From positions 1-64,000 of the forward strand of contig JAFZQG010000040.1 in the NCBI GenBank assembly GCA_017550145.1: 64,000 nt of DNA, in the 5' to 3' direction. Each line of letters begins with the position of its first letter. The first letter of the stretch is position 1. The stretch comes from Erysipelotrichaceae bacterium (GTDB lineage: Bacteria; Bacillota_I; Bacilli_A; Erysipelotrichales; Erysipelotrichaceae). The notes under the pieces are model-generated. The model was not told where the DNA came from. It ran no database searches and worked only from the letters and a program-made list of their open reading frames with translations. Both the position numbers and the translations under genes were made by a program. Positions 28,453-36,482 of this stretch are shown here, in pieces.

Positions 28453-30426
28453 TTAATTCAGTTTCATTTCATATGTCTTAGAGATACAGTTTTTACCCAG
28501 ATATACACCAAACAGATCTCTTAATTCTGTTAACGGAAATTCATATTTCTTATCGTCAAAGTATACTTCCAAACAGTTTTCTTTTCTCTCTATCGATAAA
28601 TGGTATCTGTGATTCTTTTCCCATTCGATTGTTTCACTGTGGATTACCTTTTCCTGTTTATTCTTTTCGATCAGAACCAGTTCATTGCCCCTGATTCCCA
28701 AAGCAGAATAATATAGGTAACCTCTCATATTGAATACAACATAACATTCTTCGCCTTTTTCAACGGTGAAGTCCCATTCGATGCGTCTATAGATATTACC
28801 GTAACAGCCCGAAGAGATCAGTGCATGATCATTACTTTTCCCTATAAGTCCTTCATCGATATCCCATTCTCCGGAATGTTTGACGAAACCGCGGATATTA
28901 TTCATGGAATCTCCGCCGTAACGCGGCCCGTAGTGTTCGAGCGGATAATCTCGGAAATCAAATGAAAGATCTGGTTTTCTTTCAATTTTAATATCGGTAA
29001 TTCTGTATGAATTATCTGTTCTTATTCCTATTCTGTTTACGGTCAGATTTATTCCGCTTGGAACTTCAATATTAAGCGATCCGGAATTGTTTATTTCGTG
29101 TTCTTTGGTATATTCATTCCCTTCACAATCCAGGATATATGATTCATATTTATTCAATCCGTCACTTTCGATGTTCACTATGACGCTATCCCCTGCTTCA
29201 ACGATCGGTGAAAACTCCGGATCATAACGGGCATCATAGAGATCGGATGTGATGTAATATGCGAAAGTATAAATATCTTTACTGTCGACATAAAGTTTAC
29301 TGTCTTTTACTTCGATCGAACCATTGTTGCAGCGAATGCCTTTTGTTGCATAAGGCAAAGTAAACATCGGGATGTCTTCTATCTCCATGCCCTGCAGTTT
29401 ATAAGCTAATTTAGTAAACATTGCGGCCGAATCTGAAACGGTGTCAATATTCAGACAGCCGATAGCACTGGATGAATTAACGATATCATTGATCGGATGT
29501 ATCCATTTCTCATCGATTCCGTCCAGATCAAGTAAAGCACCTATGATACTTCCGACATTGCCGCAGTTGCAGTCGGTATCCCAGCCACTGCGGTTCAAGA
29601 TGATCAGAGTCTTATCAAAATCATTATCGCCATAGCACATCGCCATGATCATTAAAGCCATATTCGGAATGATATGACAGACACCCGGATACTTATCATA
29701 GCCGTAGTTTTCCTGAATGTAATGAAGACATCTAGTCCAGTCACTCTTGTCATTCTGATAGAAAGCAATAATATCTTTGGCGACCTTATAGTATTCCTTA
29801 TCGTGATCCAGATATTCCAGGGTTTCTTCCAGTACTTCATGAATATCATTTCTCTGCATCGCCAAAGTAATAGCGACCGCCACAAAAATACCGCCTTCGA
29901 TACCGTTACCGTCATGGGTAACGCTGGAAGCCATTGTAGACAGCTTCTTTGCCAGTAAAGGATCATAACCTGCCACATAAGCCCAGCAGTCGGAGAAGAT
30001 CTGACCGCCGATCTGTTCGGCCATGGTTAAGCCGTTAGTTTCGATACTTCCCGATAAAGGTGCTTTAATACCCTTTTTCAGATTCTCATAGGCAGTATGT
30101 TCAGTCGAAACACCGACACCTCCCCACCAGAAAAAACCGTGATACTCGCACAGATAATTCAAGAAAGCATCACCGATCTTTTCAGCCGTTATGTCTCCAT
30201 CTTCAAGAAGTGCTCTGATAAAAAATAACGGACCGTTGGTATCATCATCGGCAGCGTAGACATCATAATCGACCAGATATCCTTCATCATCGGGATATTT
30301 CTCCATGATCTTGTCATGTGTCCAGTTTTCTACCGGAGAACCAAGACGTACACCGATAACCTTGCCTAGCCAGGAAGCATAGACTTTACGCAGATATTCT
30401 TCTTTACCTTCGTATGTAAGTTTCAT
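28453..30426 (-). CDS. ADP-ribosylglycohydrolase-family protein with a C-terminal sandwich-like domain
   Basis: A 657-residue protein. The N-terminal 340 residues match the DraG/ARH fold: GKVIGVRLGSPVE, then D60-D61-D62-T63 and, near residue 285, GWDTDCN; these are the acidic metal ligands of ADP-ribosyl hydrolases. Some relatives are used on small N-glycosides. The C-terminal third is beta-rich and resembles a laminin-G or concanavalin-like fold, which is unusual for the family. It is cytoplasmic (no signal). It overlaps the hydrolase gene upstream as ATGA. The substrate is uncertain: ADP-ribosylated protein, ADP-ribose or a nucleoside. Confidence 0.78.
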   Translation of the reverse strand: MKLTYEGKEEYLRKVYASWLGKVIGVRLGSPVENWTHDKIMEKYPDDEGYLVDYDVYAADDDTNGPLFFIRALLEDGDITAEKIGDAFLNYLCEYHGFFWWGGVGVSTEHTAYENLKKGIKAPLSGSIETNGLTMAEQIGGQIFSDCWAYVAGYDPLLAKKLSTMASSVTHDGNGIEGGIFVAVAITLAMQRNDIHEVLEETLEYLDHDKEYYKVAKDIIAFYQNDKSDWTRCLHYIQENYGYDKYPGVCHIIPNMALMIMAMCYGDNDFDKTLIILNRSGWDTDCNCGNVGSIIGALLDLDGIDEKWIHPINDIVNSSSAIGCLNIDTVSDSAAMFTKLAYKLQGMEIEDIPMFTLPYATKGIRCNNGSIEVKDSKLYVDSKDIYTFAYYITSDLYDARYDPEFSPIVEAGDSVIVNIESDGLNKYESYILDCEGNEYTKEHEINNSGSLNIEVPSGINLTVNRIGIRTDNSYRITDIKIERKPDLSFDFRDYPLEHYGPRYGGDSMNNIRGFVKHSGEWDIDEGLIGKSNDHALISSGCYGNIYRRIEWDFTVEKGEECYVVFNMRGYLYYSALGIRGNELVLIEKNKQEKVIHSETIEWEKNHRYHLSIERKENCLEVYFDDKKYEFPLTELRDLFGVYLGKNCISKTYEMKLN

Positions 30427-31235
30427 GAAAGGAATTCCTTGAAGAAAGCGATCGTCGCATCCGTCAGCTGCTTGGAAAGATCCGGACGTTCATTCCAGGC
30501 TCCGAAACCATGATCGGCTCCCTTGACCGTAACCAGTTTTCTTTCTTTGGCACTAGCCAGATTCTCATATGTTTCCTGCGCAACCTTATATGGAACGGTA
30601 ATATCCTCATCGCCATGAACGACCAGTGCAGCACCTGTATATTCCTTCAGTCCTTTAACCGGAGAAAGATTTTCCATCTGATCGATAAGTCTTTTACTTA
30701 ATTTGATATATGTATCGTCAAAACCGTTATAGAAATCACAATAACCTTTTTCTTCACATTCTTTCTTAATCTGAACCAAAGGAACACCTAAGAAATCCTC
30801 TTCGCCATTGAAACCATCATAGGCAGCAGCCGCCCATAATCCGATACATTTTATTTCCGGATGTTTCTGTATATACAGAGATGTAAGTTTACCGCCCATA
30901 CTGTAACCGATCATACCGACATTGCTTAAATCCAGTTCATAATTCTCTTTAACACATTCATAGGCACTGTCGATATCATCAAGACAGTTTTCCAGAGTAT
31001 AGTTGATGAAATCATCTTTGGATTCATCGCAGCCCGGAAAACCCATCATGACTGACATAATGCCATTCTGAGCCAGTGTTTCAGCTACTGTCACAAAACG
31101 TCCGTCTTCGGTCCTGTTGGCTTTAAAACCATGGGCACAGATCAGAAGTTTTGCGGGATAGGAATCCGCTTCAATGATCGTTAAAGGAATTACGGTATTT
31201 CTTTTTGAAATTATTTCGGTATCGATTCTTTTCAT
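30423..31235 (-). CDS. Alpha/beta hydrolase (dienelactone hydrolase-like)
   Basis: A 270-residue alpha/beta hydrolase. The nucleophile elbow is GYSMGG (serine near 119), the oxyanion region is CAHGFKANRT near residue 32, and the acid/histidine pair is in HGDEDITVP and ADHGFG near the C-terminus. No signal. Substrate unknown. It is first in the unit with the ADP-ribosylglycohydrolase and deoD; an AAAGG site and TATAAC/TATAGA-like sequence lie upstream. Confidence 0.85.
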   Translation of the reverse strand: MKRIDTEIISKRNTVIPLTIIEADSYPAKLLICAHGFKANRTEDGRFVTVAETLAQNGIMSVMMGFPGCDESKDDFINYTLENCLDDIDSAYECVKENYELDLSNVGMIGYSMGGKLTSLYIQKHPEIKCIGLWAAAAYDGFNGEEDFLGVPLVQIKKECEEKGYCDFYNGFDDTYIKLSKRLIDQMENLSPVKGLKEYTGAALVVHGDEDITVPYKVAQETYENLASAKERKLVTVKGADHGFGAWNERPDLSKQLTDATIAFFKEFLS

Positions 31236-31276
31236 AGCTTAGCCTTTCTATACAGTTATATTGTTTTCTAAGTAAA

Positions 31277-31801
31277 TTATACGCTATCGATGTTTATCGT
31301 TTCGTTTTCATGAGTTCTTGATCCGATGATGATCTTATCGATCATGATCGGTTTATAAATGATCCTGTCTTTTATCCTTTCATACATCATATCCAGTTTA
31401 TCCTCATCGGGATTACGGAATAACGTAACATGCGGAGCATAGTTATGATCATATTCATCAAGCGGAATACCGTATTCGTTCAGTAATAATTCATCAAGTT
31501 CATTATGAATATCATTCAGTTTCTCTTCATCAGTAAATCTTAGCCATAAAAGGTCCTTATAACGTTCAAGATAATACGGACCACAGTTTACTGAACTATG
31601 ATTCTTCATATACCGGATCACTTCTTCCTTAATATCTGAAAAACAGTCTGTATAAAAACTTCTTTTGAAAGAAACATGTAAAGGAAAGTTCAGATATCTT
31701 TCCGAAAGAAAAAGATCTTTATTACATTCGCGGCATATTTCATTGATATTGTCGATTATCTCCTGGTTTATAACACCATAGATCCACATCAGTTCTTTCA
31801 T
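31277..31801 (-). CDS. 2H-superfamily phosphoesterase (2'-5' RNA ligase-like)
   Basis: A 174-residue protein with the two histidine motifs of the 2H fold: LHVSF near residue 42 and PHVTLF near 125. The family handles 2',3'-cyclic or 2'-5' linked nucleotides, including cyclic phosphates of ADP-ribose. The frame opens at 31810, but that ATG overlaps an extended -10 (TGTTATCAT, 31809-31817); the Met at 31801, 7 nt downstream, is the better start and implies a leaderless message. Not in a clear operon. Confidence 0.75.
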   Translation of the reverse strand: MKELMWIYGVINQEIIDNINEICRECNKDLFLSERYLNFPLHVSFKRSFYTDCFSDIKEEVIRYMKNHSSVNCGPYYLERYKDLLWLRFTDEEKLNDIHNELDELLLNEYGIPLDEYDHNYAPHVTLFRNPDEDKLDMMYERIKDRIIYKPIMIDKIIIGSRTHENETINIDSV

Positions 31802-31808
31802 CATTTCC

Positions 31809-31817
31809 ATGATAACA
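31809..31817 (-). promoter_or_regulatory. Extended -10 promoter, 2H gene, predicted leaderless
   Basis: TGTTATCAT on the minus strand, 7 nt before the ATG at 31801. Also overlaps the U-run of the preceding gene's terminator. Confidence 0.5.
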
Positions 31818-31839
31818 AAAAGAGAAGCAAATGCTTCTC
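31816..31839 (-). terminator. Intrinsic terminator of the GGDEF/EAL gene
   Basis: 8-bp stem GAGAAGCA/TGCTTCTC (31822-31829, 31832-31839) and U5 on the minus strand, directly after the stop. Confidence 0.8.
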
Positions 31840-33528
31840 CTAGGATACATCGTAATGATGTCTTTTCAGACGGTCTTCAAAGTCATCGACCGGCAAAGGT
31901 TTATCGAAATAGAAACCCTGAGCCAGATCGCAGTTATTCTCTTTGAGGACATGAACCTGCGAATCAGTTTCAACACCTTCCGCAATACATTCAAGACCAA
32001 GTTCCTTGGCCATGGCTACAACATACTTGAACATGATGCTTCTGGTACTCTTTTCGTCATCTTCCTCAACCGGTAGGAAGCTGCGGTCAACTTTCATGAC
32101 ATTCCACGGTACTTCCTTGATCAGATTGAGCGATGAATAGCCGATACCGAAATCATCGACAGAAGTATAAATACCGGCCATCTGTAAACCGCTGACGACA
32201 CGCTTCAGATCTCTGAATTCGACGTCGGTCGTGGTTTCGGTCAGTTCTATTTCCACATACTGATGCGGAACATTGTTGCGGTCAACGATCTCAATGATAT
32301 GATCGAGCAGTTCTTCATCGATCATGTGTTTACGTGATAAGTTAACAGATACTCTGACGACGTTCTTTCCTTCATCCAGCCAGCGGCGGATATCACGGCA
32401 GACATGATCCAGCATATAGAAGTCCAGCTTGCAGATATCATTCGTCGTTTCCATAAGCGGAATGAAATCATTAGGCTGAATGATCATACCGTCATGTTTC
32501 CAGCGGCATAAAGCTTCAGCACCAATCAGATTACCGTTCTGGATATCGATCTTCGGCTGATAATAAACCAGGAATTCCTCATTCTTCATCGCATCAGGCA
32601 ATAACTGCTGGATATGAGCCAGTCTTTCCTTATCGGCAGCCATCGTATCGTTATACATGACAATGGATGAATTTCCATCATTTCTCGCAGCACCTAAAGC
32701 GATATAGGTCTTGTTCATAACTTCCGGCGCAACTTCGTTATAATCTTCCGGAACCACATAAACACCGGCATTGGCAGATACTCTGACCTTTGCCCCTGTG
32801 TTCATATCGTACTTAACTTCATAGCCATCCAGGATCGGTATAACATCGGATAAATTATTTTTTTCTGTCAGCATGACAAAATTATCTCCGCCCATCCGGC
32901 ATACGGTTCCATCTTCACCACACGCTTTAGTAAGTGCATCGATATAGTTGCGCATAGCGATATCTCCTGCCGCCCTGCCCAGCTGCTGGTTTATGGTTGA
33001 AAAGTGTTTGAGATTAAACTGAATTGCAGCTCTGTTATACAGTTTGCCCTGGCTCTTAAACTGTTCGAGAGTCCGCATATAGTAACGGAAGTTCTTATAA
33101 CCAAAATCATCATAGAAAGTGAAACGTTCAAGAATTCTCGTCAGTCGGCTGCGGCTCATGAAACTTAAGATCGTTTTCATGACCAGGTCAACTTTAAAAT
33201 GTTCATCTTCATTTAACGGTTCAGCGTCATCGGTCATATAAATACTGCAGCAGGCAACCGTCATTGCCGGAGTAACAACTCTGATCTTCTCTACTTCTCT
33301 ACAATCCTCGCCTGAATCGTAACAGACGATCTCTTCGCACTTCCCTAACTCTTCATGCTGTAAAGAATCATAGAATCTGGTTACACCTTTGGATATTCTG
33401 AAAAGCTTGCACAGTTTGGTCAGTGCCTGATTGACCGCCGGCAGATCAAGATCCTTGAGATCAGTCATTGCTATGATCAGTTCCTGGAAGTATTCGTAGT
33501 ATTTCAGGTTGTATTCCTCTTGCGTCAT
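31840..33528 (-). CDS. Degenerate GGDEF plus EAL cyclic-di-GMP phosphodiesterase
   Basis: A 562-residue cytoplasmic protein: an N-terminal region (about 1-150) possibly sensory, a GGDEF-like domain with GGDNF at 213-217 (degenerate), and an EAL domain with EAL 338-340, N397, E431, D458-D459, K479 and E517 all present. It should hydrolyse c-di-GMP to pGpG, while the GGDEF half is likely inactive or a GTP sensor. The ATG has an AGAGG site and a TATAAT at 33567. A cre-like site overlaps the transcription start, so carbon repression is expected. Confidence 0.9.
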   Translation of the reverse strand: MTQEEYNLKYYEYFQELIIAMTDLKDLDLPAVNQALTKLCKLFRISKGVTRFYDSLQHEELGKCEEIVCYDSGEDCREVEKIRVVTPAMTVACCSIYMTDDAEPLNEDEHFKVDLVMKTILSFMSRSRLTRILERFTFYDDFGYKNFRYYMRTLEQFKSQGKLYNRAAIQFNLKHFSTINQQLGRAAGDIAMRNYIDALTKACGEDGTVCRMGGDNFVMLTEKNNLSDVIPILDGYEVKYDMNTGAKVRVSANAGVYVVPEDYNEVAPEVMNKTYIALGAARNDGNSSIVMYNDTMAADKERLAHIQQLLPDAMKNEEFLVYYQPKIDIQNGNLIGAEALCRWKHDGMIIQPNDFIPLMETTNDICKLDFYMLDHVCRDIRRWLDEGKNVVRVSVNLSRKHMIDEELLDHIIEIVDRNNVPHQYVEIELTETTTDVEFRDLKRVVSGLQMAGIYTSVDDFGIGYSSLNLIKEVPWNVMKVDRSFLPVEEDDEKSTRSIMFKYVVAMAKELGLECIAEGVETDSQVHVLKENNCDLAQGFYFDKPLPVDDFEDRLKRHHYDVS

Positions 33529-33546
33529 AAGTACCTCTTCTTGTAC

Positions 33547-33562
33547 TGTTTAAGCGCTTACA
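33547..33562. promoter_or_regulatory. cre-like CcpA site at the c-di-GMP gene promoter
   Basis: TGTTTAAGCGCTTACA on the plus strand. Its 14-bp core differs from the TGWNANCGNTNWCA consensus at one position. It covers the predicted transcription start of the GGDEF/EAL gene (-10 TATAAT at 33567-33572), a position at which CcpA would repress. Confidence 0.6.
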
Positions 33563-33566
33563 GTAA

Positions 33567-33572
33567 ATTATA
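33567..33572 (-). promoter_or_regulatory. -10 element of the GGDEF/EAL gene
   Basis: Perfect TATAAT on the minus strand with a normal 38-nt leader and an AGAGG ribosome site. Confidence 0.6.
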
Positions 33573-33623
33573 TTTTAACATGATATATTCCAAGAAAAAA
33601 GCATTATTCACTAACATTTTGAA

Positions 33624-33661
33624 CAAAAAAAATAGACATAGTTCAACTTTGAACTATGTCT
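33624..33661 (-). terminator. Intrinsic terminator of the TIR gene
   Basis: Perfect 13-bp stem AGACATAGTTCAA (33634-33646 with 33649-33661) and an eight-U run on the minus strand. It overlaps the TAA stop. Confidence 0.88.
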
Positions 33662-35700
33662 TATTCTTCATTGATCATGATGAATCCGTACTGCTTGATG
33701 ATGAATTCCTTAAGCTTGTTGAAGTAAGAAACACCATCGCTGGTATCGATCCTTCCGTCAAACAGCATGACCGGTAAGGATATCAGTTTTTCACGGTTTT
33801 CATTGGTCAGATCGCCGATCGAGAACTGGACCTTTAACGGGGTCATCTTGGTACTGCTGAAGGAGCCGCCGTATTCTTTGATCTTGCCGACTTTAAGAGT
33901 TTTAACGATATCAAGAACCTTGCTGCCGATGCAGACCCGGAAAGTGTAGGCAATATCGTTCTTATTCAGTGGTTCAGTCGGATTGAAACACTTATCGAAA
34001 CGCTGCAGTAATAATTCTAATTCATTGAAATCGACTTTCCAGGAATTGGAACGGTTATTGATCATTTCCAGCAGTTCCACATATTCAAACCATTCCTCTT
34101 TCTTACGCAGATTGACGATCCTGTCCAAATCCCAGTTCTTGAGATACAGATCAGCACCGAGTTTTTCGATTTCATCGAGGATCTCGCAGTTCTCAAAGAA
34201 TTCGGAGAATGCATACTGGAGTTCTTCGATACTGACTTCCTTCTCACCCTGGTTCAGATAGAGATAATTCAGATAGAAATTCTCCGGTCTGGCATCATCC
34301 GGTAAGAGCGCTTTGCACTGGAAGCAGTTTGTAAAGATTGAATTGTAGTAGATATCGATCAGACGTTTTAACTGATGGTGGAACGGTTTATTCGCGTCAA
34401 ACAGACAGTTGATGACCGGATCCTTGCCGTTCTCATCTTCCCTTCTGGTGATATAGTTGCGATAGAACAGCGTACGGCTGTATGTATCGACCTTGCCATG
34501 AGATTCGGTACCGTTCATATGGGTCTGGCAGAAAGCCTGCATCGAGATATTCTTTAAGGTAATAAGGAATTCGTCGATCTGGTTTTCATTAAGATGCATA
34601 TTCTTGGCCAGAAGTTCATTGTTCTCTCTGTCCATAGCCAGATTCGAACAGAAACGCAGGAATTCGACGCTGTGCTGATCAAACTGTTTTGTCCAGTTTT
34701 CTCTGATGCAGTAAAGTGAAGTTTCGGCACACAGTTCATTCCATTTTTCGATGATTTCATTTTCTTCTTCGTTTCTGGACTGTTTATGAATAAACGGAGT
34801 GAATTCACTGCTGCCATAAAGGAATACGACGATCGAGCCGTTAGCCAGCAGTCTGCGGAAGGCTTCCTTCTCTTCCCCCTCGTTTACTAACATGTTTCTG
34901 AACAGCTGATTATAGATGATCGAATTACGTTTGATGATCACCTGCTTGCAGTGAAAGAACGACAGATAGAAATTGCGTTTGCGGTAGTCATAGAGATAAT
35001 TATTGATCTTATCCGAACAGAAACCGTAATCTTCAAATTCCTTATAGAGTTCATTCTCCGGATCATACATGATTTCCGGGATCCATTGATTATCTAACGC
35101 AAAAGGATATACACAGGACGGCGAAAGATCAGCCGGGAAGACCTTGTAGTAGACATTGTTTCCAAGATTGTCAAAAGCTTTTTCCGGAACACTGTTGGAG
35201 TTGATGAAAGCATCATCTTCTTCATCGGAGATCACGATATTTCCTTCATCGATACCTTCATGTTTGATCGCCGAAAGGAGTTTTTTCATCGCATCGATCG
35301 TTACTTCGCCATAAGCACTTAATTCAATATACTGATATTGCGAAAGATAATCGATAATACCTTTGGCACTTTCGTTATCTTTGAACCAGGACTGATGAAT
35401 ATGACCGATTACCACGAAAAACAGACGGAATTTGGATAATCCTTCATTTTTCATCTTTTCCAGCGAATAATTGATTTCCTTTAAAACTTCTTTTCTTCTT
35501 AATGAGCTGGCCGAAAGAACGCCAACCACCACATCGGCCTGAGCCAGCGCTTCTTCGATATCATTTGACCAGCCGCTGCCTAAAGTCAGCTTCTCCGAAT
35601 CGATCCAGACATCACAACCGTGGCGTCTGAGATAGCGGGCAATACCGTGAGCGCAGATATTATCCTGATGCGAATAGCTTATGAATACTTTTTCATTCAT
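33661..35700 (-). CDS. TIR-domain protein with a large uncharacterised C-terminal region
   Basis: A 679-residue cytoplasmic protein. Residues 1-145 form a TIR domain: VFISYSHQD (5-13), the box-2-like LGSGW loop (39-44), and a candidate catalytic glutamate E75 in KEINYSLEK. Active bacterial TIRs cleave NAD+ or make ADP-ribose-derived signals. The remaining 530 residues are alpha-helical, Phe/Asn rich and match no family I know; no NTPase loop is seen. It is alone, with its own TATAAT, an AGAGG site and a strong terminator. A phage-defence role is possible but unsupported by a partner gene; a sensor or signalling role is as likely. Confidence 0.72.
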   Translation of the reverse strand: MNEKVFISYSHQDNICAHGIARYLRRHGCDVWIDSEKLTLGSGWSNDIEEALAQADVVVGVLSASSLRRKEVLKEINYSLEKMKNEGLSKFRLFFVVIGHIHQSWFKDNESAKGIIDYLSQYQYIELSAYGEVTIDAMKKLLSAIKHEGIDEGNIVISDEEDDAFINSNSVPEKAFDNLGNNVYYKVFPADLSPSCVYPFALDNQWIPEIMYDPENELYKEFEDYGFCSDKINNYLYDYRKRNFYLSFFHCKQVIIKRNSIIYNQLFRNMLVNEGEEKEAFRRLLANGSIVVFLYGSSEFTPFIHKQSRNEEENEIIEKWNELCAETSLYCIRENWTKQFDQHSVEFLRFCSNLAMDRENNELLAKNMHLNENQIDEFLITLKNISMQAFCQTHMNGTESHGKVDTYSRTLFYRNYITRREDENGKDPVINCLFDANKPFHHQLKRLIDIYYNSIFTNCFQCKALLPDDARPENFYLNYLYLNQGEKEVSIEELQYAFSEFFENCEILDEIEKLGADLYLKNWDLDRIVNLRKKEEWFEYVELLEMINNRSNSWKVDFNELELLLQRFDKCFNPTEPLNKNDIAYTFRVCIGSKVLDIVKTLKVGKIKEYGGSFSSTKMTPLKVQFSIGDLTNENREKLISLPVMLFDGRIDTSDGVSYFNKLKEFIIKQYGFIMINEE

Positions 35701-35727
35701 AGTGAACCTCTAAAAATACTTCTGATA

Positions 35728-35733
35728 ATTATA
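35728..35733 (-). promoter_or_regulatory. -10 element of the TIR gene
   Basis: TATAAT on the minus strand, 27 nt before the ATG, with an AGAGG site between. No clear -35. Confidence 0.5.
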
Positions 35734-35740
35734 TGATATT

Positions 35741-35768
35741 AAAAAACCCCGGATATTACTATCAGAGG
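35741..35768 (-). terminator. Intrinsic terminator of the S1-domain gene
   Basis: A 9-position stem (35760-35768 with 35747-35755) with one mismatch and one G-U pair, a GUAA tetraloop and U6. Confidence 0.7.
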
Positions 35769-36130
35769 CCTTCGTTTACTTCCTTGATCCATTCCGGCAT
35801 CTTATCCTTGATGGTACCGAAACCCTTCTCATGAGGCGGCATGCCCAGGAATTTGACCCGTTTGGTATAACGGCGGGTATTCTGGGAGAGAGCTTTAAAA
35901 GATAATCTTAACTGTTTATGTTCGCGATCGATGTCGATGACTTTGACCATGACATATTCATCGATCTGCACAAAATTATCGATATTTCTGACAAAGCCGT
36001 TTGAGATTTCCGATATGTGAATCAGACCTGTAACGTCATCATCAAATCTCACAAAAGCTCCGTAAGGTTTGATTCCCGTTACTCTGCCATATACCGTCAT
36101 ACCGACTTTGTAGTCATTGATTGAGCTCAT
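35762..36130 (-). CDS. S1-domain RNA-binding protein (YugI/CvfD-like)
   Basis: A 122-residue protein with one S1 domain in residues 7-77 (VGMTVYGRVTGIKPYGAFV), followed by a basic tail. CvfD/GSP13 proteins bind the ribosome or mRNA and act in post-transcriptional control and stress. The start lies 9 nt after an extended -10 (TGTTATAAT), with GAGGT directly adjacent to the ATG, so its leader is only a few bases. Divergent from the nifU-like gene. Confidence 0.85.
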   Translation of the reverse strand: MSSINDYKVGMTVYGRVTGIKPYGAFVRFDDDVTGLIHISEISNGFVRNIDNFVQIDEYVMVKVIDIDREHKQLRLSFKALSQNTRRYTKRVKFLGMPPHEKGFGTIKDKMPEWIKEVNEGL

Positions 36131-36139
36131 ACCTCAACT

Positions 36140-36148
36140 ATTATAACA
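36140..36148 (-). promoter_or_regulatory. Extended -10 of the S1-domain gene
   Basis: TGTTATAAT on the minus strand, 9 nt from the ATG at 36130. Predicts a leader of 1-3 nt. Confidence 0.55.
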
Positions 36149-36190
36149 CGCAGCCCATAATCATTTTTCTTGGATTTTAAAGTGTTCTGG

Positions 36191-36199
36191 TGTTATATT
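36191..36199 (+). promoter_or_regulatory. Extended -10 of the nifU-like gene
   Basis: TGTTATATT; TTGGAT 18 nt further upstream may serve as a -35. The predicted start at about 36206 precedes the GGAG site of the second ATG. Confidence 0.5.
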
Positions 36200-36218
36200 T
36201 TTTATGGAGAATATTTTT

Positions 36219-36455
36219 ATGGATAGAGAAGAAAAAATCAGACTTATTGAAAAGACGATCGAAAAAGTCAGACCATATATTCAGAACGACGGCGGTGATG
36301 TCCAGTTCGTAAGACTGGAAGATGACATTGTCTATGTCAGCGTACATGGTGCCTGTGTCGGATGTATGGCTCTGGACTATACGCTCAAGGAAGGTGTCGA
36401 GGCACTGATCCTTGATGAAGTCGAAGGCATTAAAGAAGTAAGACTTGCAGAATAA
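36219..36455 (+). CDS. NifU-like C-terminal domain protein
   Basis: A 78-residue Fe-S scaffold of the NifU C-terminal type with the C-V-G-C motif in a typical HGACVGCMALDYTLK segment; it carries [4Fe-4S] or [2Fe-2S] clusters for transfer to apoproteins. The frame opens at 36204, but no Shine-Dalgarno precedes that ATG; the ATG at 36219 has GGAG 9 nt upstream. No other isc/suf gene is nearby. Confidence 0.88.
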   Translation: MDREEKIRLIEKTIEKVRPYIQNDGGDVQFVRLEDDIVYVSVHGACVGCMALDYTLKEGVEALILDEVEGIKEVRLAE

Positions 36456-36482
36456 AACGGACAATTGTCCGCTTTATTTTTT
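36451..36482. terminator. Bidirectional terminator
   Basis: CGGAC-AATT-GTCCG stem (36458-36471) extended by AATAAAA/CTTTATT, with U-runs both ways, between nifU-like and the methyltransferase. Confidence 0.8.

Noticed and set aside
33661-35700. Complete Thoeris or CBASS system
   Set aside because: No ThsA/SIR2, cyclase or effector partner is adjacent to the TIR gene.
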